Notes: generated by a model not told the origin, from the letters alone. A stretch of 64,000 nt of DNA from Deltaproteobacteria bacterium (GCA_002747825.1 PDQQ01000011.1:62001-126000), one strand, 5' to 3'; numbered from the stretch's first letter, positions 10,175-20,100 are shown. Translations and numbers: made by a program.

Positions 10175-11166
10175 CCTTTCGCTCTGCACTTGTTACCGGC
10201 GGAAGTGGCTTTATTGGCGGGGCTGTCGTCAGGCTCTTGCTGAAATATGGGATACGGGTAAAGGTTTTGGCCCGGAATCCCTCTCCGGAGCTTGAGATGC
10301 TTGGCGTTGAATGCTGTCGGGGAAACCTCGTTGAGGCAGAGACGGTCTGTTCTGCTGCCCGGGGTGTGGATGTCGTTTTTCATATCGCCGCATTGGCTGG
10401 GATCTGGGGGCCATATAAGGTCTACTATGAAACAAACGTTACCGGCACGAAAAATGTCGTCGAGGCCTGTCTGAAAAACCAGATTTCCGTACTTGTTTAT
10501 ACCTCAACCCCGTCAGTGGTCTTCAATGGGCGAGATATCAGGGGAGCAGATGAATCGCTCGACTACGCCGGAAAATTTCTTTGTCATTATGCCCGTACCA
10601 AGGCCATGGCAGAAAAAATAGTCCTGGGAGCGGAAAAACTCAAGACCTGCGCCATTCGTCCTCACCTCGTCTGGGGACCGGGTGATCCACATCTGCTTCC
10701 AAGGTTGATTGCCGCAGGGCGCAGGGCAGAGCTAAAAATGGTGGGCGAGGGCGACAACCGTGTCGATATCTCGTATATTGACAACGTTGCCCATGCCCAT
10801 ATCCTTGCGGCAAAGAATCTCTCAGAAACCGGAACGGCCTGCGGTCAGGCCTATTTTATCAGTGATGGTGAGCCTGTTTGTCTCTGGGACTGGATAAACG
10901 ATCTTTTCAGACAAATGGATATAGAACCTGTTTCCAAAAAGCTTTCCTGTCGCGCAGCCTTTACCATTGGGGCAATTCTTGAAGGACTGTATCGTCTTTT
11001 GCGAGTCAAGGCCGAGCCAAGAATGACCCGCTTTCTTGCCGAACAGCTTGCCAAATCACATTATTTTTCCATTGAAAAGGCAAGGCGGGAACTTGGCTAC
11101 CGGCCGCTTGTTTCTGCAAAAACTGGTCTTGACCGAACCCTTCAGTGGGTAAAAAATGAGATGTAA
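10147..11166 (+). CDS. oleD: NAD-dependent epimerase/dehydratase, OleD-like
   Basis: SALVTGGSGFIGGAVVRLLL Rossmann motif, VYTSTPSVVFNGRDIRGADESLDY; overlaps the oleC end. Confidence 0.82.
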   Translation: MGTEKVIPLTFRSALVTGGSGFIGGAVVRLLLKYGIRVKVLARNPSPELEMLGVECCRGNLVEAETVCSAARGVDVVFHIAALAGIWGPYKVYYETNVTGTKNVVEACLKNQISVLVYTSTPSVVFNGRDIRGADESLDYAGKFLCHYARTKAMAEKIVLGAEKLKTCAIRPHLVWGPGDPHLLPRLIAAGRRAELKMVGEGDNRVDISYIDNVAHAHILAAKNLSETGTACGQAYFISDGEPVCLWDWINDLFRQMDIEPVSKKLSCRAAFTIGAILEGLYRLLRVKAEPRMTRFLAEQLAKSHYFSIEKARRELGYRPLVSAKTGLDRTLQWVKNEM

Positions 11167-12568
11167 TACCATGTGTAAATCGTTCGTATCCTGTGTTGCC
11201 TTATTGGCGGTTCTTTTCTGTGGTACGCTGCCGGCCCATGGCCTCAATATTGGTGAGGAGCGGCAGATTGGTGAAAAACTCCTCTTTTCTGTTCGTCATC
11301 ATTTCAAGCTTATCGACAGCCCGGATATTACCGCATACATCACAGACCTTGGCAATAGCGTTCTCGATGTCTCTGGAGCTCATTATTTTGACTACCATTT
11401 TTTTATTATAGACAGCAGGGAGTTTAATGCCTTTGCAGCCCCCTCCGGTCTGATTTTCTTTTATTCCGGACTGGTTGAGGCCATGGGGAGCGAAGATGAG
11501 CTGGTTGCTGTGCTTGGTCATGAAATTGGCCACATAAAAAAGAGGCATCTCGCCACACGTCTTGAAAAAAGTAAATACCAGTCTCTTGCCACCCTAGGGC
11601 TCGCTGTGGCCTCTATTGCCTTTGGCGGAACAATGGCTCCGGCCTTGTTGACGGGCACGATGGCGGCAAATCAAAGTATTACCTTGCATTTTAGCCGAAA
11701 GGATGAAGAGGAGGCCGATCTACTCGCCTATCAGTGGATGAAAATGCTTGGTCGGGATGTCTCTGGGCAGGTGCGTATGCTGAGGACAATGCGAAGAATT
11801 GCCAGATACCGAAGTGATACCTTGCCACAGTACCTGTTGACCCACCCGAATCCTGAGGCACGACTTAACCTGATTGAGGGGTTTATTGATACCGATACCG
11901 AGTATAAGAGCCAGAGGAAAACTGTCGCCGATGATGTGGCTTTTTTGCGCTTTAAATACCGGATTTTGACCCTGGCTTCATCTGCCACAAATCTGCGAGG
12001 TACTCTTGACGCCACACTCAACAGCCAACACGCAGATGTGTTGCATAAAGATATGGCACGTTACGGTATGGCTGAGCTGGCAAGGAGTGAAAAAGACTTT
12101 GACAGGGCCCGTCAGTTACTCGAAGAAGTACAAAGAAAATATCCTGACTTTACCCCATTTCTTGTTGACAGGGCAGTGCTTGAGTTTGAGGCCGGAAATC
12201 TCTTGCAGGCTGAAGAAATGCTCCTGGAGGCGAGGGCAAAAAACGCCTTTGATATCTATGCGACCTATTACCTGGGTAAGCTTTTGCAACAGACGAAAAG
12301 AGAAGAGCAGGCCCTTGAGCTCTACAAAATTGTGGAATATGAACAACCACAGTTTGCAGATATTTACTTTGTGATGGGGCAGATTTATACGGCTCAGAAA
12401 AAAAGAGGCCTGACCAACCTGTATTTGGGAAAATATTTTCTGTATCGAGGAAAATTTGATCTGGCCGTTGAAAGTTTTGAAAAGGCGATCAAGGATCCCG
12501 ATCTTACTGTAGGAGATCGGGAGAACATCGCGGGCTATTTGGAGCAGATCAAAAGGATTCAGAATTGA
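11156..12568 (+). CDS. M48 family metalloprotease with TPR region (BepA-like)
   Basis: Signal peptide, HEIGH zinc motif (VLGHEIGHIKKRH), C-terminal TPR-like segment. Confidence 0.9.
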   Translation: MRCNTMCKSFVSCVALLAVLFCGTLPAHGLNIGEERQIGEKLLFSVRHHFKLIDSPDITAYITDLGNSVLDVSGAHYFDYHFFIIDSREFNAFAAPSGLIFFYSGLVEAMGSEDELVAVLGHEIGHIKKRHLATRLEKSKYQSLATLGLAVASIAFGGTMAPALLTGTMAANQSITLHFSRKDEEEADLLAYQWMKMLGRDVSGQVRMLRTMRRIARYRSDTLPQYLLTHPNPEARLNLIEGFIDTDTEYKSQRKTVADDVAFLRFKYRILTLASSATNLRGTLDATLNSQHADVLHKDMARYGMAELARSEKDFDRARQLLEEVQRKYPDFTPFLVDRAVLEFEAGNLLQAEEMLLEARAKNAFDIYATYYLGKLLQQTKREEQALELYKIVEYEQPQFADIYFVMGQIYTAQKKRGLTNLYLGKYFLYRGKFDLAVESFEKAIKDPDLTVGDRENIAGYLEQIKRIQN

Positions 12569-12618
12569 TCCCAGCGGTAATGAGATGGATACCTGTAAAA
12601 AGGAGAATTTATCAGGCT

Positions 12619-12894
12619 ATGGAAAAGGCAATGCAACAGATTCGAGACAGGATAGATAGTATTGACAGTGAAATCCTGGTCTTGCTTAAAGAGCGTCTTG
12701 GCTGTGCCGGGGAGATCGGTTTGATAAAAAAGAATCAAGAGTTGGCCGTTTGTGACCCTGCCAGGGAAAAACAGATTCTTGACCGGCTCAGCAAGGATAA
12801 TAATGGCGTCTTTCCTGAAAAAGCGCTGAGGACAATTTTCCAGGAAATTATAACGACCTGCCGGCTTTCTCAATCACAGGAAGATTCTCAATAA
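12619..12894 (+). CDS. Chorismate mutase, AroQ type
   Basis: IRDRIDSIDSEILVLLKERLGCAGEIGLIKK; start uncertain (12565 possible). Confidence 0.85.
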   Translation: MEKAMQQIRDRIDSIDSEILVLLKERLGCAGEIGLIKKNQELAVCDPAREKQILDRLSKDNNGVFPEKALRTIFQEIITTCRLSQSQEDSQ

Positions 12895-13003
12895 CCTAAT
12901 TATTTGACTTGTAGACCCCTCTACAACAGATCCGAATGGTATAAAACACAGGGAATTCTCTGAGGGCAACGCAAAGAGGTCTGTTCAACCGTGTCAACAG
13001 GCC

Positions 13004-14068
13004 TTATCCACCGATTCTTGACATATGGCCTGCACAGCCCATTCTGTTTTCTGCGTCTTGCAGCCTGTGGCCTTGCGGTTTATGCAGTATGGTTTGCCTG
13101 ATACTGTGCATAATGCTCTGGTCTGAGCCTCCGGAGCGGATTATACTTTTGAGATCGACTTCATTGTCTGAGAGAAGGCAGGCCCGCAACTTACCTTCGG
13201 AGGTGAGACGCAGCCTGTTGCACTGGTCACAGAAGTGGTGGCTGAGCGGGCTGATAAAGCCCACTGAGCCGGAATATCCTTCAGGCGTGGTGAGCTCGAA
13301 CATCCTCGCCGGACCGGAGCTGTATCTCACCTTATATGGCTTGAGTTTGCCGAGGTGGCTTATTTTTTCCTGTATTTCGCCGGCACCTATAAACTGATCT
13401 TTTTGCCAGCTGCTCTCAATCCCGACAGGCATAAACTCGATGAACCGTACCTTAAACGGATATTTAAGGGCGAGCTTGGCAAAATCAATACACTCATCGT
13501 CATTGATACCCCGCATAGCAACGACATTGATCTTGATTCTCATTCCAAGAGCATGGGCCATGAGGATCCCCTGCCAGACTTTTTCAAAGAGATTCTTGCC
13601 CGCAATATATTGGAACCTCTCAGCCTTTAAGGTGTCGAGAGAAACATTGATATGGCGGATGCCGCTGTCGTAGAGAATCTGCGCTTTTTCGGCGAGTAGT
13701 ACTCCATTGGTGGTAAGGCGGACCTGGTCAAGACCTTCGATTTCGTTGAGTGTTTGTATAAAACCAATAATACCTTTGCGTATGAGCGGTTCACCACCGG
13801 TCAGGCGGAGTTTGTTCATGCCGAGAGACACGGCTATTCTTACGATACGAAGAAGCTCTTCATATCGAAGAAGGTCAAGCGGCTGTAAAAATTTGTTCTT
13901 GGTGGGAAGATGGGAGACGTTCTGCGCGGCTGGCATACAGTAGCTGCAACGCAGGTTGCAACGGTCTGTAACAGACAGTCGGAGATAAGAGATTGTCCGA
14001 TTAAATTGATCGACAAGAGAGGAAATTGTTTGTATTTTTTCGCTCACGGGACATTTCGCTGGCAGCAA
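13004..14068 (-). CDS. moaA: GTP 3',8-cyclase
   Basis: ISYLRLSVTDRCNLRCSYCMP and LRLTGGEPLIRK; C-terminal CDQCNRLRLTSEGKLRACL; ends in GG. Confidence 0.96.
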   Translation of the reverse strand: MLPAKCPVSEKIQTISSLVDQFNRTISYLRLSVTDRCNLRCSYCMPAAQNVSHLPTKNKFLQPLDLLRYEELLRIVRIAVSLGMNKLRLTGGEPLIRKGIIGFIQTLNEIEGLDQVRLTTNGVLLAEKAQILYDSGIRHINVSLDTLKAERFQYIAGKNLFEKVWQGILMAHALGMRIKINVVAMRGINDDECIDFAKLALKYPFKVRFIEFMPVGIESSWQKDQFIGAGEIQEKISHLGKLKPYKVRYSSGPARMFELTTPEGYSGSVGFISPLSHHFCDQCNRLRLTSEGKLRACLLSDNEVDLKSIIRSGGSDQSIMHSIRQTILHKPQGHRLQDAENRMGCAGHMSRIGG

Positions 14069-14217
14069 CTGCCTTTAATAAAAAGATGCGCTGTCGTCGA
14101 GTCAGACATGCCTGACATCGCCGGACAATTCCATTGAAAAGGTAAAGTTTTCTGTCTTCGCAATCCGGAGAAGGGCTTTTTGCCTCTCTCTGTTGCATGT
14201 ATAGTTACCATATTTTC

Positions 14218-15246
14218 ATGATCACTCAACCAGAAAACCGACCAATGCTGATTTTAGGGATTGAAAGTTCCTGTGACGATACCTGTGCCGCTGTTTTGAG
14301 TAAGGAACGGATCCTCTCCAATGTCCTCTCCAGTCAACACCAAATACACAGTCGCTATGGGGGGGTGGTTCCAGAGCTTGCCTCACGCCAGCATTTACAG
14401 TCTATCCACCTGATTGTCAGTTCAGCCTTGGAAAAAGCCGCATGTACGCTCGATGATATTGAGCTTGTTGCAGCAACACAGGGGCCAGGGCTGATAGGAT
14501 CCTTGCTTGTCGGCTTTTCCTATGCCAAGAGTCTTGCCGCTGTAAAGAACATTCCTTTTGTCGGCGTTGATCATCTGGCCGGCCATATACTCTCTATCCT
14601 TCTCCACGAGCCAAAGCCTGCCTTTCCCTATCTTGCTCTCGTTGTTTCCGGTGGAACCTCTTCCCTGTATCTTGCAGAAAATTATACTTCTTTCCAATGT
14701 CTTGGCCGGACCAGAGATGATGCGGCAGGTGAGGCCTTTGACAAGGTTGCAAAAATCCTCGGTTTTTCTTATCCCGGTGGCCCGCAGATCTCGCGTTCGG
14801 CAGAGGATGGCAACTGCGAAGCAATATCCTTCCCCAGGGCCTGGCTTGCATCCGACTCTCTTGATTTTAGTTTTAGTGGGCTTAAAACCGCAGTTGCAAA
14901 TTATGTACAGCAGGAAAAGGAGCATCGGAGAAAGCTCCATTATGGCAATATTTGTGCCTGCTTTCAGGAGGCTGTTGTCGAGGTCCTTGTCAAAAAAACA
15001 CTCTATGCTGCCCGGCAATATGGGATACAAACCGTCGTTCTGGGTGGTGGAGTGGCGGCCAATTTCAGGCTTCGCAGCCAAATGCAAAAGGCCTGTAGCG
15101 CTGTGGGTATTGATTTTTACTGCCCGGAGTTGCAGCTTTGTACAGACAACGCGGCGATGATAGCCCTTGCGGGCTGGCATGCCTATCGTGAAAACGGCGC
15201 AACCCACCTGGACCAAGATGTCTATTCTCGTTCCGATCTTGGTTAA
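14218..15246 (+). CDS. tsaD: tRNA N6-adenosine threonylcarbamoyltransferase
   Basis: MLILGIESSCDDTCAAV, HSRYGGVVPELASRQH. Start could be 14197, 14218 or 14245. Confidence 0.97.
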   Translation: MITQPENRPMLILGIESSCDDTCAAVLSKERILSNVLSSQHQIHSRYGGVVPELASRQHLQSIHLIVSSALEKAACTLDDIELVAATQGPGLIGSLLVGFSYAKSLAAVKNIPFVGVDHLAGHILSILLHEPKPAFPYLALVVSGGTSSLYLAENYTSFQCLGRTRDDAAGEAFDKVAKILGFSYPGGPQISRSAEDGNCEAISFPRAWLASDSLDFSFSGLKTAVANYVQQEKEHRRKLHYGNICACFQEAVVEVLVKKTLYAARQYGIQTVVLGGGVAANFRLRSQMQKACSAVGIDFYCPELQLCTDNAAMIALAGWHAYRENGATHLDQDVYSRSDLG

Positions 15247-15252
15247 CTTGAT

Positions 15253-15789
15253 ATGCAATTGTTCAAGGGCTTCAGCAGGTGGTTACGGTATTATCTGATT
15301 CGCCTTAAACGATTGCAGGGCAGCCCACAGTCTCTGGCCGGTGGAGTCGCCATTGGTGTGCTCATCGGCCTGTCGCCGACAATGCCGTTTCATACCATCC
15401 TTATATTTCTTCTTGCTTTTCTAACGCGCACCTCGTTTATGAGTGCTTTGGTGGTAAGTTATATCGTATGTAATCCAATTACCGTTCTTCCTCTCTACTC
15501 TCTTTCGATCATTTTGGGAAATGCCCTCACACCGTACAGGATTGATGCAGGGACATTGAATATGCTTGTATCGACGGTGAGCAAGGGAAGCCTTTCACAA
15601 TCGTTTGCGCTCCTTTCTTCGATGGGGCAGGAGAGTGTCATCGTATTGCTGGCTGGAGGCTTCGCTTTTTCCCTGCCCTGTTCAGTGCTATGTTATGCCT
15701 TGGCTCTGTGGTTCTTTTCCTGGCGGGAAAAGAAAAAAAGAAAGAGCCATGCGTCTCAAAAAAGCAATCTTACAGAGAGGTGCCGCTGA
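15253..15789 (+). CDS. DUF2062 membrane protein
   Basis: GSPQSLAGGVAIGVLIGLSPTMPFHT resembles DUF2062. Confidence 0.8.
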   Translation: MQLFKGFSRWLRYYLIRLKRLQGSPQSLAGGVAIGVLIGLSPTMPFHTILIFLLAFLTRTSFMSALVVSYIVCNPITVLPLYSLSIILGNALTPYRIDAGTLNMLVSTVSKGSLSQSFALLSSMGQESVIVLLAGGFAFSLPCSVLCYALALWFFSWREKKKRKSHASQKSNLTERCR

Positions 15790-15799
15790 TTGCTCTAAT

Positions 15800-16017
15800 C
15801 CGGATATTTCATGAACATTGTGTCAAATTTTTAAAAATTGCTGATATTCCAATATACTACACGGAGAAAATTACAGTTTTACAATATCCAAAGTGTTCAC
15901 CAAAGGTCAGTCCATGCGGCGCCATCTTCTTCAGTATTTTTGCAGTAAATATAGTTTACTATTACTTAATACAAAAAACTTCGAACCTGACACCACCTGA
16001 ACTGATGAAATATCCGG
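15800..16017. repeat. MITE-like dispersed repeat, copy 2
   Basis: Same terminal inverted repeats and interior as 3319-3537; 218 bp. Confidence 0.85.
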
Positions 16018-16128
16018 GCTAAGCCGAGCAAAGGCTGTTACCCCGGTTGAAGGCATTCCGTGGAAGTTGACGCAGAAGGTCAATCAGCCTCAACTCCCAC
16101 GAGACGTATTGTCTGTTCGATCAGACGC

Positions 16129-17016
16129 TTACTTGAAGTGACTCAGCGGCTCAGCCAGATGGTCGACCCAGATATCGGTAAACTGATCAAATTCTGCAGT
16201 CCCTTTGAGGATGGTTTCGCAGTTGTATCCCGCCTTGGTCAGAATGTTTTTCCAGGAATCCTCTTCATCTCCTGCCATATCGTTTTTGGCATGGTCTCCA
16301 GCAACGGACATAAACGGCAGGAGATAAACCTTTTTGACCCCTCTCTTTTTCAGAAGAGACTGAATGAGTTCAAGATCAGGATAACCTTCAACGGTACCGA
16401 TCAGAACATTTGGATCTTCAAGCTGTACCTGAAAATTCAGGGCCGCGTAAAAGCCATTGGAGGGGTGATGGGTTCCATGTCCCATGAAAACTACGGCTTC
16501 GTCTTTTTGCCTCTCTTTGGGGAGGACCGCAAAGAGGGCATCAACGGCCTTTTTCATGTCTTCTTGAGTGCCAAGAAGAGGATAGCCGAGAAGAATGGAT
16601 TGAAATGCTCCCATGATCCTGAATGAACTGACAATCCTCGCCAAATCGTGAAACTCGGCACCTCCGATGGTGTGCAGGGATTGAACCGCGACATGGGTAA
16701 AGCCGTCATCACTCATCTTTGCCAGTGCTACCTGCGGAGAGTCGAGTTGTTTCCCTTGCCCGGCCAGTTTTTTTCGTATGATATGAGAAGTGAATGCCCA
16801 GCGTACCGGGATATCGGGATAGGTGCCCTTGACTTTTTGATCGATATTTTCAAAGGAAATCTGGGCACTCTCTTCACTTGAACCAAAGGCGACCAGTAGA
16901 ATACCGACCTTTTTGTCGGCTGGATCGCCATGCTGGCTCCCGGCGAAGCTGATACCTGCCGAAAAGACGAAGGTCAGAATACAGCAGAAAACCACAATAC
17001 GTTGACGTTTGATCAT
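16129..17016 (-). CDS. cbiK: Exported sirohydrochlorin cobaltochelatase, CbiK family
   Basis: N-terminal signal peptide MIKRQRIVVFCCILTFVFSAGISFA; KVGILLVAFGSSEESAQISFENIDQKVK; HGTHHPSNGFY. Start set at 17016 instead of 17190. Confidence 0.9.
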   Translation of the reverse strand: MIKRQRIVVFCCILTFVFSAGISFAGSQHGDPADKKVGILLVAFGSSEESAQISFENIDQKVKGTYPDIPVRWAFTSHIIRKKLAGQGKQLDSPQVALAKMSDDGFTHVAVQSLHTIGGAEFHDLARIVSSFRIMGAFQSILLGYPLLGTQEDMKKAVDALFAVLPKERQKDEAVVFMGHGTHHPSNGFYAALNFQVQLEDPNVLIGTVEGYPDLELIQSLLKKRGVKKVYLLPFMSVAGDHAKNDMAGDEEDSWKNILTKAGYNCETILKGTAEFDQFTDIWVDHLAEPLSHFK

Positions 17017-17056
17017 TTTCTTCTCCTTGCTAAGAGCGTTTTCCTGGCCCGAAAAC

Positions 17057-17093
17057 AAAAAATCCCCGGACCAAATGAAATTGACCCAGGGAT
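17057..17093 (-). terminator. Intrinsic terminator between riboswitch and cbiK (probable expression platform)
   Basis: Minus strand ATCCCTGGGTC-N10-GGTCCGGGGAT forms an 11 bp stem with wobbles, followed by TTTTTT. Confidence 0.75.
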
Positions 17094-17156
17094 GCCCTTG
17101 TTCCCTCGTATCGTAATACAGCAACCCCGGTCCACGAGAGCGCTGAAAAACCTTTT

Positions 17157-17330
17157 CAGGCAGGTCTTCTGACTTCCGGCGTACAATCATCTTCCACTGC
17201 GCCTTCCCGATATTTTCCTATCAGTGGCCTGTTTGCAGTGTTTCGCGCCAGTTACAGCGGCGGGCCCGTCCCGGATTTACACCGGGTTCCCTTTTCATCC
17301 ACATTTATGGAACCTGAAAACAGCGCAATC
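17157..17330 (-). ncRNA. Cobalamin riboswitch
   Basis: Minus strand carries AAATCCGGGACGGGCCCGCCGCTGTAAC, GCCACTGA, GGGAAGGCG, and B12-box-like GGAAGTCAGAAGACCTGCC. Confidence 0.92.
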
Positions 17331-17564
17331 TTTACAGAAGAACGGGGTACTGTCAACAGAATTTGTGGTTGCGCTCCAGTCTTTTTCTTTGAATTTTCTT
17401 AAAATATCTGGTGGGTTGTATACAGCACATCCCTTCGGAGGGCGGGACAATTGCGCAGTGAAAGAGCTGTGGTGCCGTTGTTCTGCTTGTGGTGAGTAAG
17501 CCCGCCTGCTGAAACGTTGTCCTGCAAAGCCTCGGGCCTTCCTCCGCTTCTTGCGGGGCGTTGT

Positions 17565-18221
17565 TTATTGGCCGTTTTCTTGAGAGAAATACAGGTGTAG
17601 ACTGGTCATAATCAGGAGAGGGATGCCCAGCTCCAATGTCTCTTCTATCAGCCTCATATTGGCCGAAAAGTGAGGGCCGGTAACCACTCCAAGTGCCGAT
17701 AATTTACCCCTAATACCGTCCAGTGATTTCGATAGTACCAGGGTCAAGAAAACCAGTGATATCGAGAGAGCCAGAGGTGTCTTTTGCCTCAATTCACGAA
17801 AAAACCTGCGGCTGTGTTTGTTTGCTATCGTAGAGACAAGAGAGATGATCAGCACTATGACGACAAGGCCGATGATTTTCTCGTATATTGGAACCGTATC
17901 ACTAATGTAAAAATAAGTTTTCAGGATCCCCATTGTTGTAAATTTTGAGTGAAAGTCCAGTTCACGCAAGGCAAAGACAAGGATGAGTAGAAAAAAATAG
18001 TAGTATCTGTTTAGATAGGCCAAACCTCCTTTAAAGACCATAAACAGAATACATAAAAAATAACCAACTGCTGATAATGTCTCGATAATTCCGTCTTCTT
18101 CAACCCAGACAGAACTGTTTTCCATATCAAATAAAAATCCCACTGACAGTAGTATAGCGATACAAAAACAGCTCAAGACAATGGGGAGGTAATTATATAA
18201 TCTTTTCATTATATAACGCAC
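17565..18221 (-). CDS. Hypothetical multi-pass membrane protein
   Basis: 218 aa, several hydrophobic segments; adjacent to sppA. Confidence 0.7.
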   Translation of the reverse strand: MRYIMKRLYNYLPIVLSCFCIAILLSVGFLFDMENSSVWVEEDGIIETLSAVGYFLCILFMVFKGGLAYLNRYYYFFLLILVFALRELDFHSKFTTMGILKTYFYISDTVPIYEKIIGLVVIVLIISLVSTIANKHSRRFFRELRQKTPLALSISLVFLTLVLSKSLDGIRGKLSALGVVTGPHFSANMRLIEETLELGIPLLIMTSLHLYFSQENGQ

Positions 18222-18225
18222 TTTT

Positions 18226-20100
18226 TCAACGAAGGTATGGGCTTATATGACAAAGGGCAAAGACGCCAGCCGGATCAGTTATTCTCCCCAATGATGTTGT
18301 GCCCGGTAAAAAGAGCTGTTGCGGTTTCGAGGACCAAAAAGGAAGAAGCTTTGCGAGTAAAGATTGCATCTGTATCTGCTCTTGTGTTGTTGTGAGCAGA
18401 AAACGCAGGAGATGAAATTTATCTGGCAGGTCTTCTTCGATATAGCGGGCCCTGCAGTTCTCCTGTCCTATCATTTTTCCAGCCGCCTTGATTGCATCAT
18501 CAAGGTTCCCCAGCTCGTCAACGAGACCGAGATCCCGGGCAGAACCTCCGTCATAGACCCTGCCTTGAGCAAGTTTTTCTACTTTGCTCCTGTCGAGTTC
18601 TCTTCCTTTTGCCACAATATCGATGAATTCTGCATAACTGTGCTCTATATTGAGTTGGATGGCCTCTTTGAGAGGATTGGCAAGAGGGCGGGTAATATCT
18701 ATGCCCGAAGCAATAGGAGTAGTGCCTAAACCGTCATTGTGTACCCCCAGTGAGGCCAGACTGTTTTCGAAGGTGGGGATGGCCCCGAATATTCCAATAG
18801 AACCAGTTATGGTCGTTTTTTCAGCCCAGATCTGATCGGCATCTGCGGCAATCCAGTATCCTCCGGAGGCTGCCACCGAGCCCATTGATACAACAAGCGG
18901 TTTTCCGGTCTTCTTAAACTCTACAAGGGCCTGGCGGATTATCTCCGAGGCAAAGGCTGAGCCGCCTCCGCTGTTAATACGCAGTACCAGGGCCTTGATG
19001 GTTTCGTCCTTTTCCGCTTTACGAATACGCTGTATCAGCGAGTCACTGTTGATTTGTCCTGGTACCTGTTCTCCGGGCATGATGATACCTTCCGCGACGA
19101 TCAGACCAACGTTCTGATTCTCGTTGCTGCAGGGAGAAAATGCTCGAGTGATGGTTTGCAGATATTCCCTTGTCGAGGTGAAGCGTATTTTCTCTTTTTT
19201 TACCTGGAAGAGGGCCTTGAGCTCGTTCTCGAGCTGTCTGCGGGTCGCAATTTTGTCAACAAGCCCCGCTTCCAGGGCGAGTCTGGCTGCATCACCGTCA
19301 ACCAGCTGCAGCCGCTCTGCAAGATTATGTGTGTATTGGCGAAGAGCAAAAGGTCGTATGTCCCGATTCTGGGCAATCGCATGGGTCATTATCTGCCATA
19401 TTTTTGAGAGCCAGACCTCATTTTGTTCCTTGTCCAGAGCAGACATATCGTTTCTGGTAAAGGGCTCCAACGCGGATTTGTAGCCTCCTACCTTAAAAAT
19501 ATTGTAGTTGATATGAAGAGCTTCCACGGCCTCCTTGTAGTACAGGCGATATACTCCAAGGCCGTGGAGGTCTAAAAAGCCGGCAGGATTTATAAACAGC
19601 CGGTCGGCGTAAGAGGCAAGAAAATATTGTGGCTGGGAATAGTAGTCTTCAGCGGCGACAACCAGTTTTCCGGCCTTTTTAAAAGAATCAAGGGCCTCTC
19701 CAATGGTTTGAATCTGGTTCAAACCCGCATTTTCCATATGCCTGAGGTTCAGCAGTATGTAGTGGATGGAGTCGTCTTGGCTCGCCTTGCCAATAACGTC
19801 AAGAATATCCTGGAGCAGGGTCTCCTGCCGCCTGGATTGATCCAGAAGTTCTTCGCCGAGAAGCTTCTCAAATGATTGGGGGAGCCTTTTCTTTTCGACG
19901 ATATCACCATAGATATCGAGACGGAGAATATCGCTTGTCTGCCTGAGTGCTTGCTCCTCTTCTTTGGGAAAGAAAAATACTGCGGCAAGAAGGGCTATGC
20001 AGGCGAAAAAAACAATATTGAGAATAAGGTTACGGATGAATGTAAAGGTTTTCCCAAGGTATTTGAACAGGTTAAAAATCATGCGAATAAGAGTTTTCAT
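18226..20100 (-). CDS. sppA: Signal peptide peptidase SppA, 67K type
   Basis: LRINSGGGSAFASEIIRQAL, VVSMGSVAASGGYWIAADADQIWA; 624 aa. Confidence 0.95.
   Translation of the reverse strand: MKTLIRMIFNLFKYLGKTFTFIRNLILNIVFFACIALLAAVFFFPKEEEQALRQTSDILRLDIYGDIVEKKRLPQSFEKLLGEELLDQSRRQETLLQDILDVIGKASQDDSIHYILLNLRHMENAGLNQIQTIGEALDSFKKAGKLVVAAEDYYSQPQYFLASYADRLFINPAGFLDLHGLGVYRLYYKEAVEALHINYNIFKVGGYKSALEPFTRNDMSALDKEQNEVWLSKIWQIMTHAIAQNRDIRPFALRQYTHNLAERLQLVDGDAARLALEAGLVDKIATRRQLENELKALFQVKKEKIRFTSTREYLQTITRAFSPCSNENQNVGLIVAEGIIMPGEQVPGQINSDSLIQRIRKAEKDETIKALVLRINSGGGSAFASEIIRQALVEFKKTGKPLVVSMGSVAASGGYWIAADADQIWAEKTTITGSIGIFGAIPTFENSLASLGVHNDGLGTTPIASGIDITRPLANPLKEAIQLNIEHSYAEFIDIVAKGRELDRSKVEKLAQGRVYDGGSARDLGLVDELGNLDDAIKAAGKMIGQENCRARYIEEDLPDKFHLLRFLLTTTQEQIQMQSLLAKLLPFWSSKPQQLFLPGTTSLGRITDPAGVFALCHISPYLR

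Noticed and set aside
12906-12923. TTGTAGACCCCTCTACAA inverted repeat between chorismate mutase and moaA
   Set aside because: Short 7 bp stem between convergent genes; not distinctive and no U-tract.
14422-15258. 278 aa minus-strand ORF antisense to tsaD
   Set aside because: Lies entirely opposite a conserved gene and has no recognisable family; typical shadow ORF.
15690-16022. 110 aa ORF reading through MITE copy 2 (...RIFHEHCVKFLKIADIPIYYTEKITVLQYPKCSPKVSPCG...)
   Set aside because: The frame begins inside the DUF2062 gene in another frame, and the equivalent ORF in copy 1 is frameshifted, so coding of the repeat is not supported.
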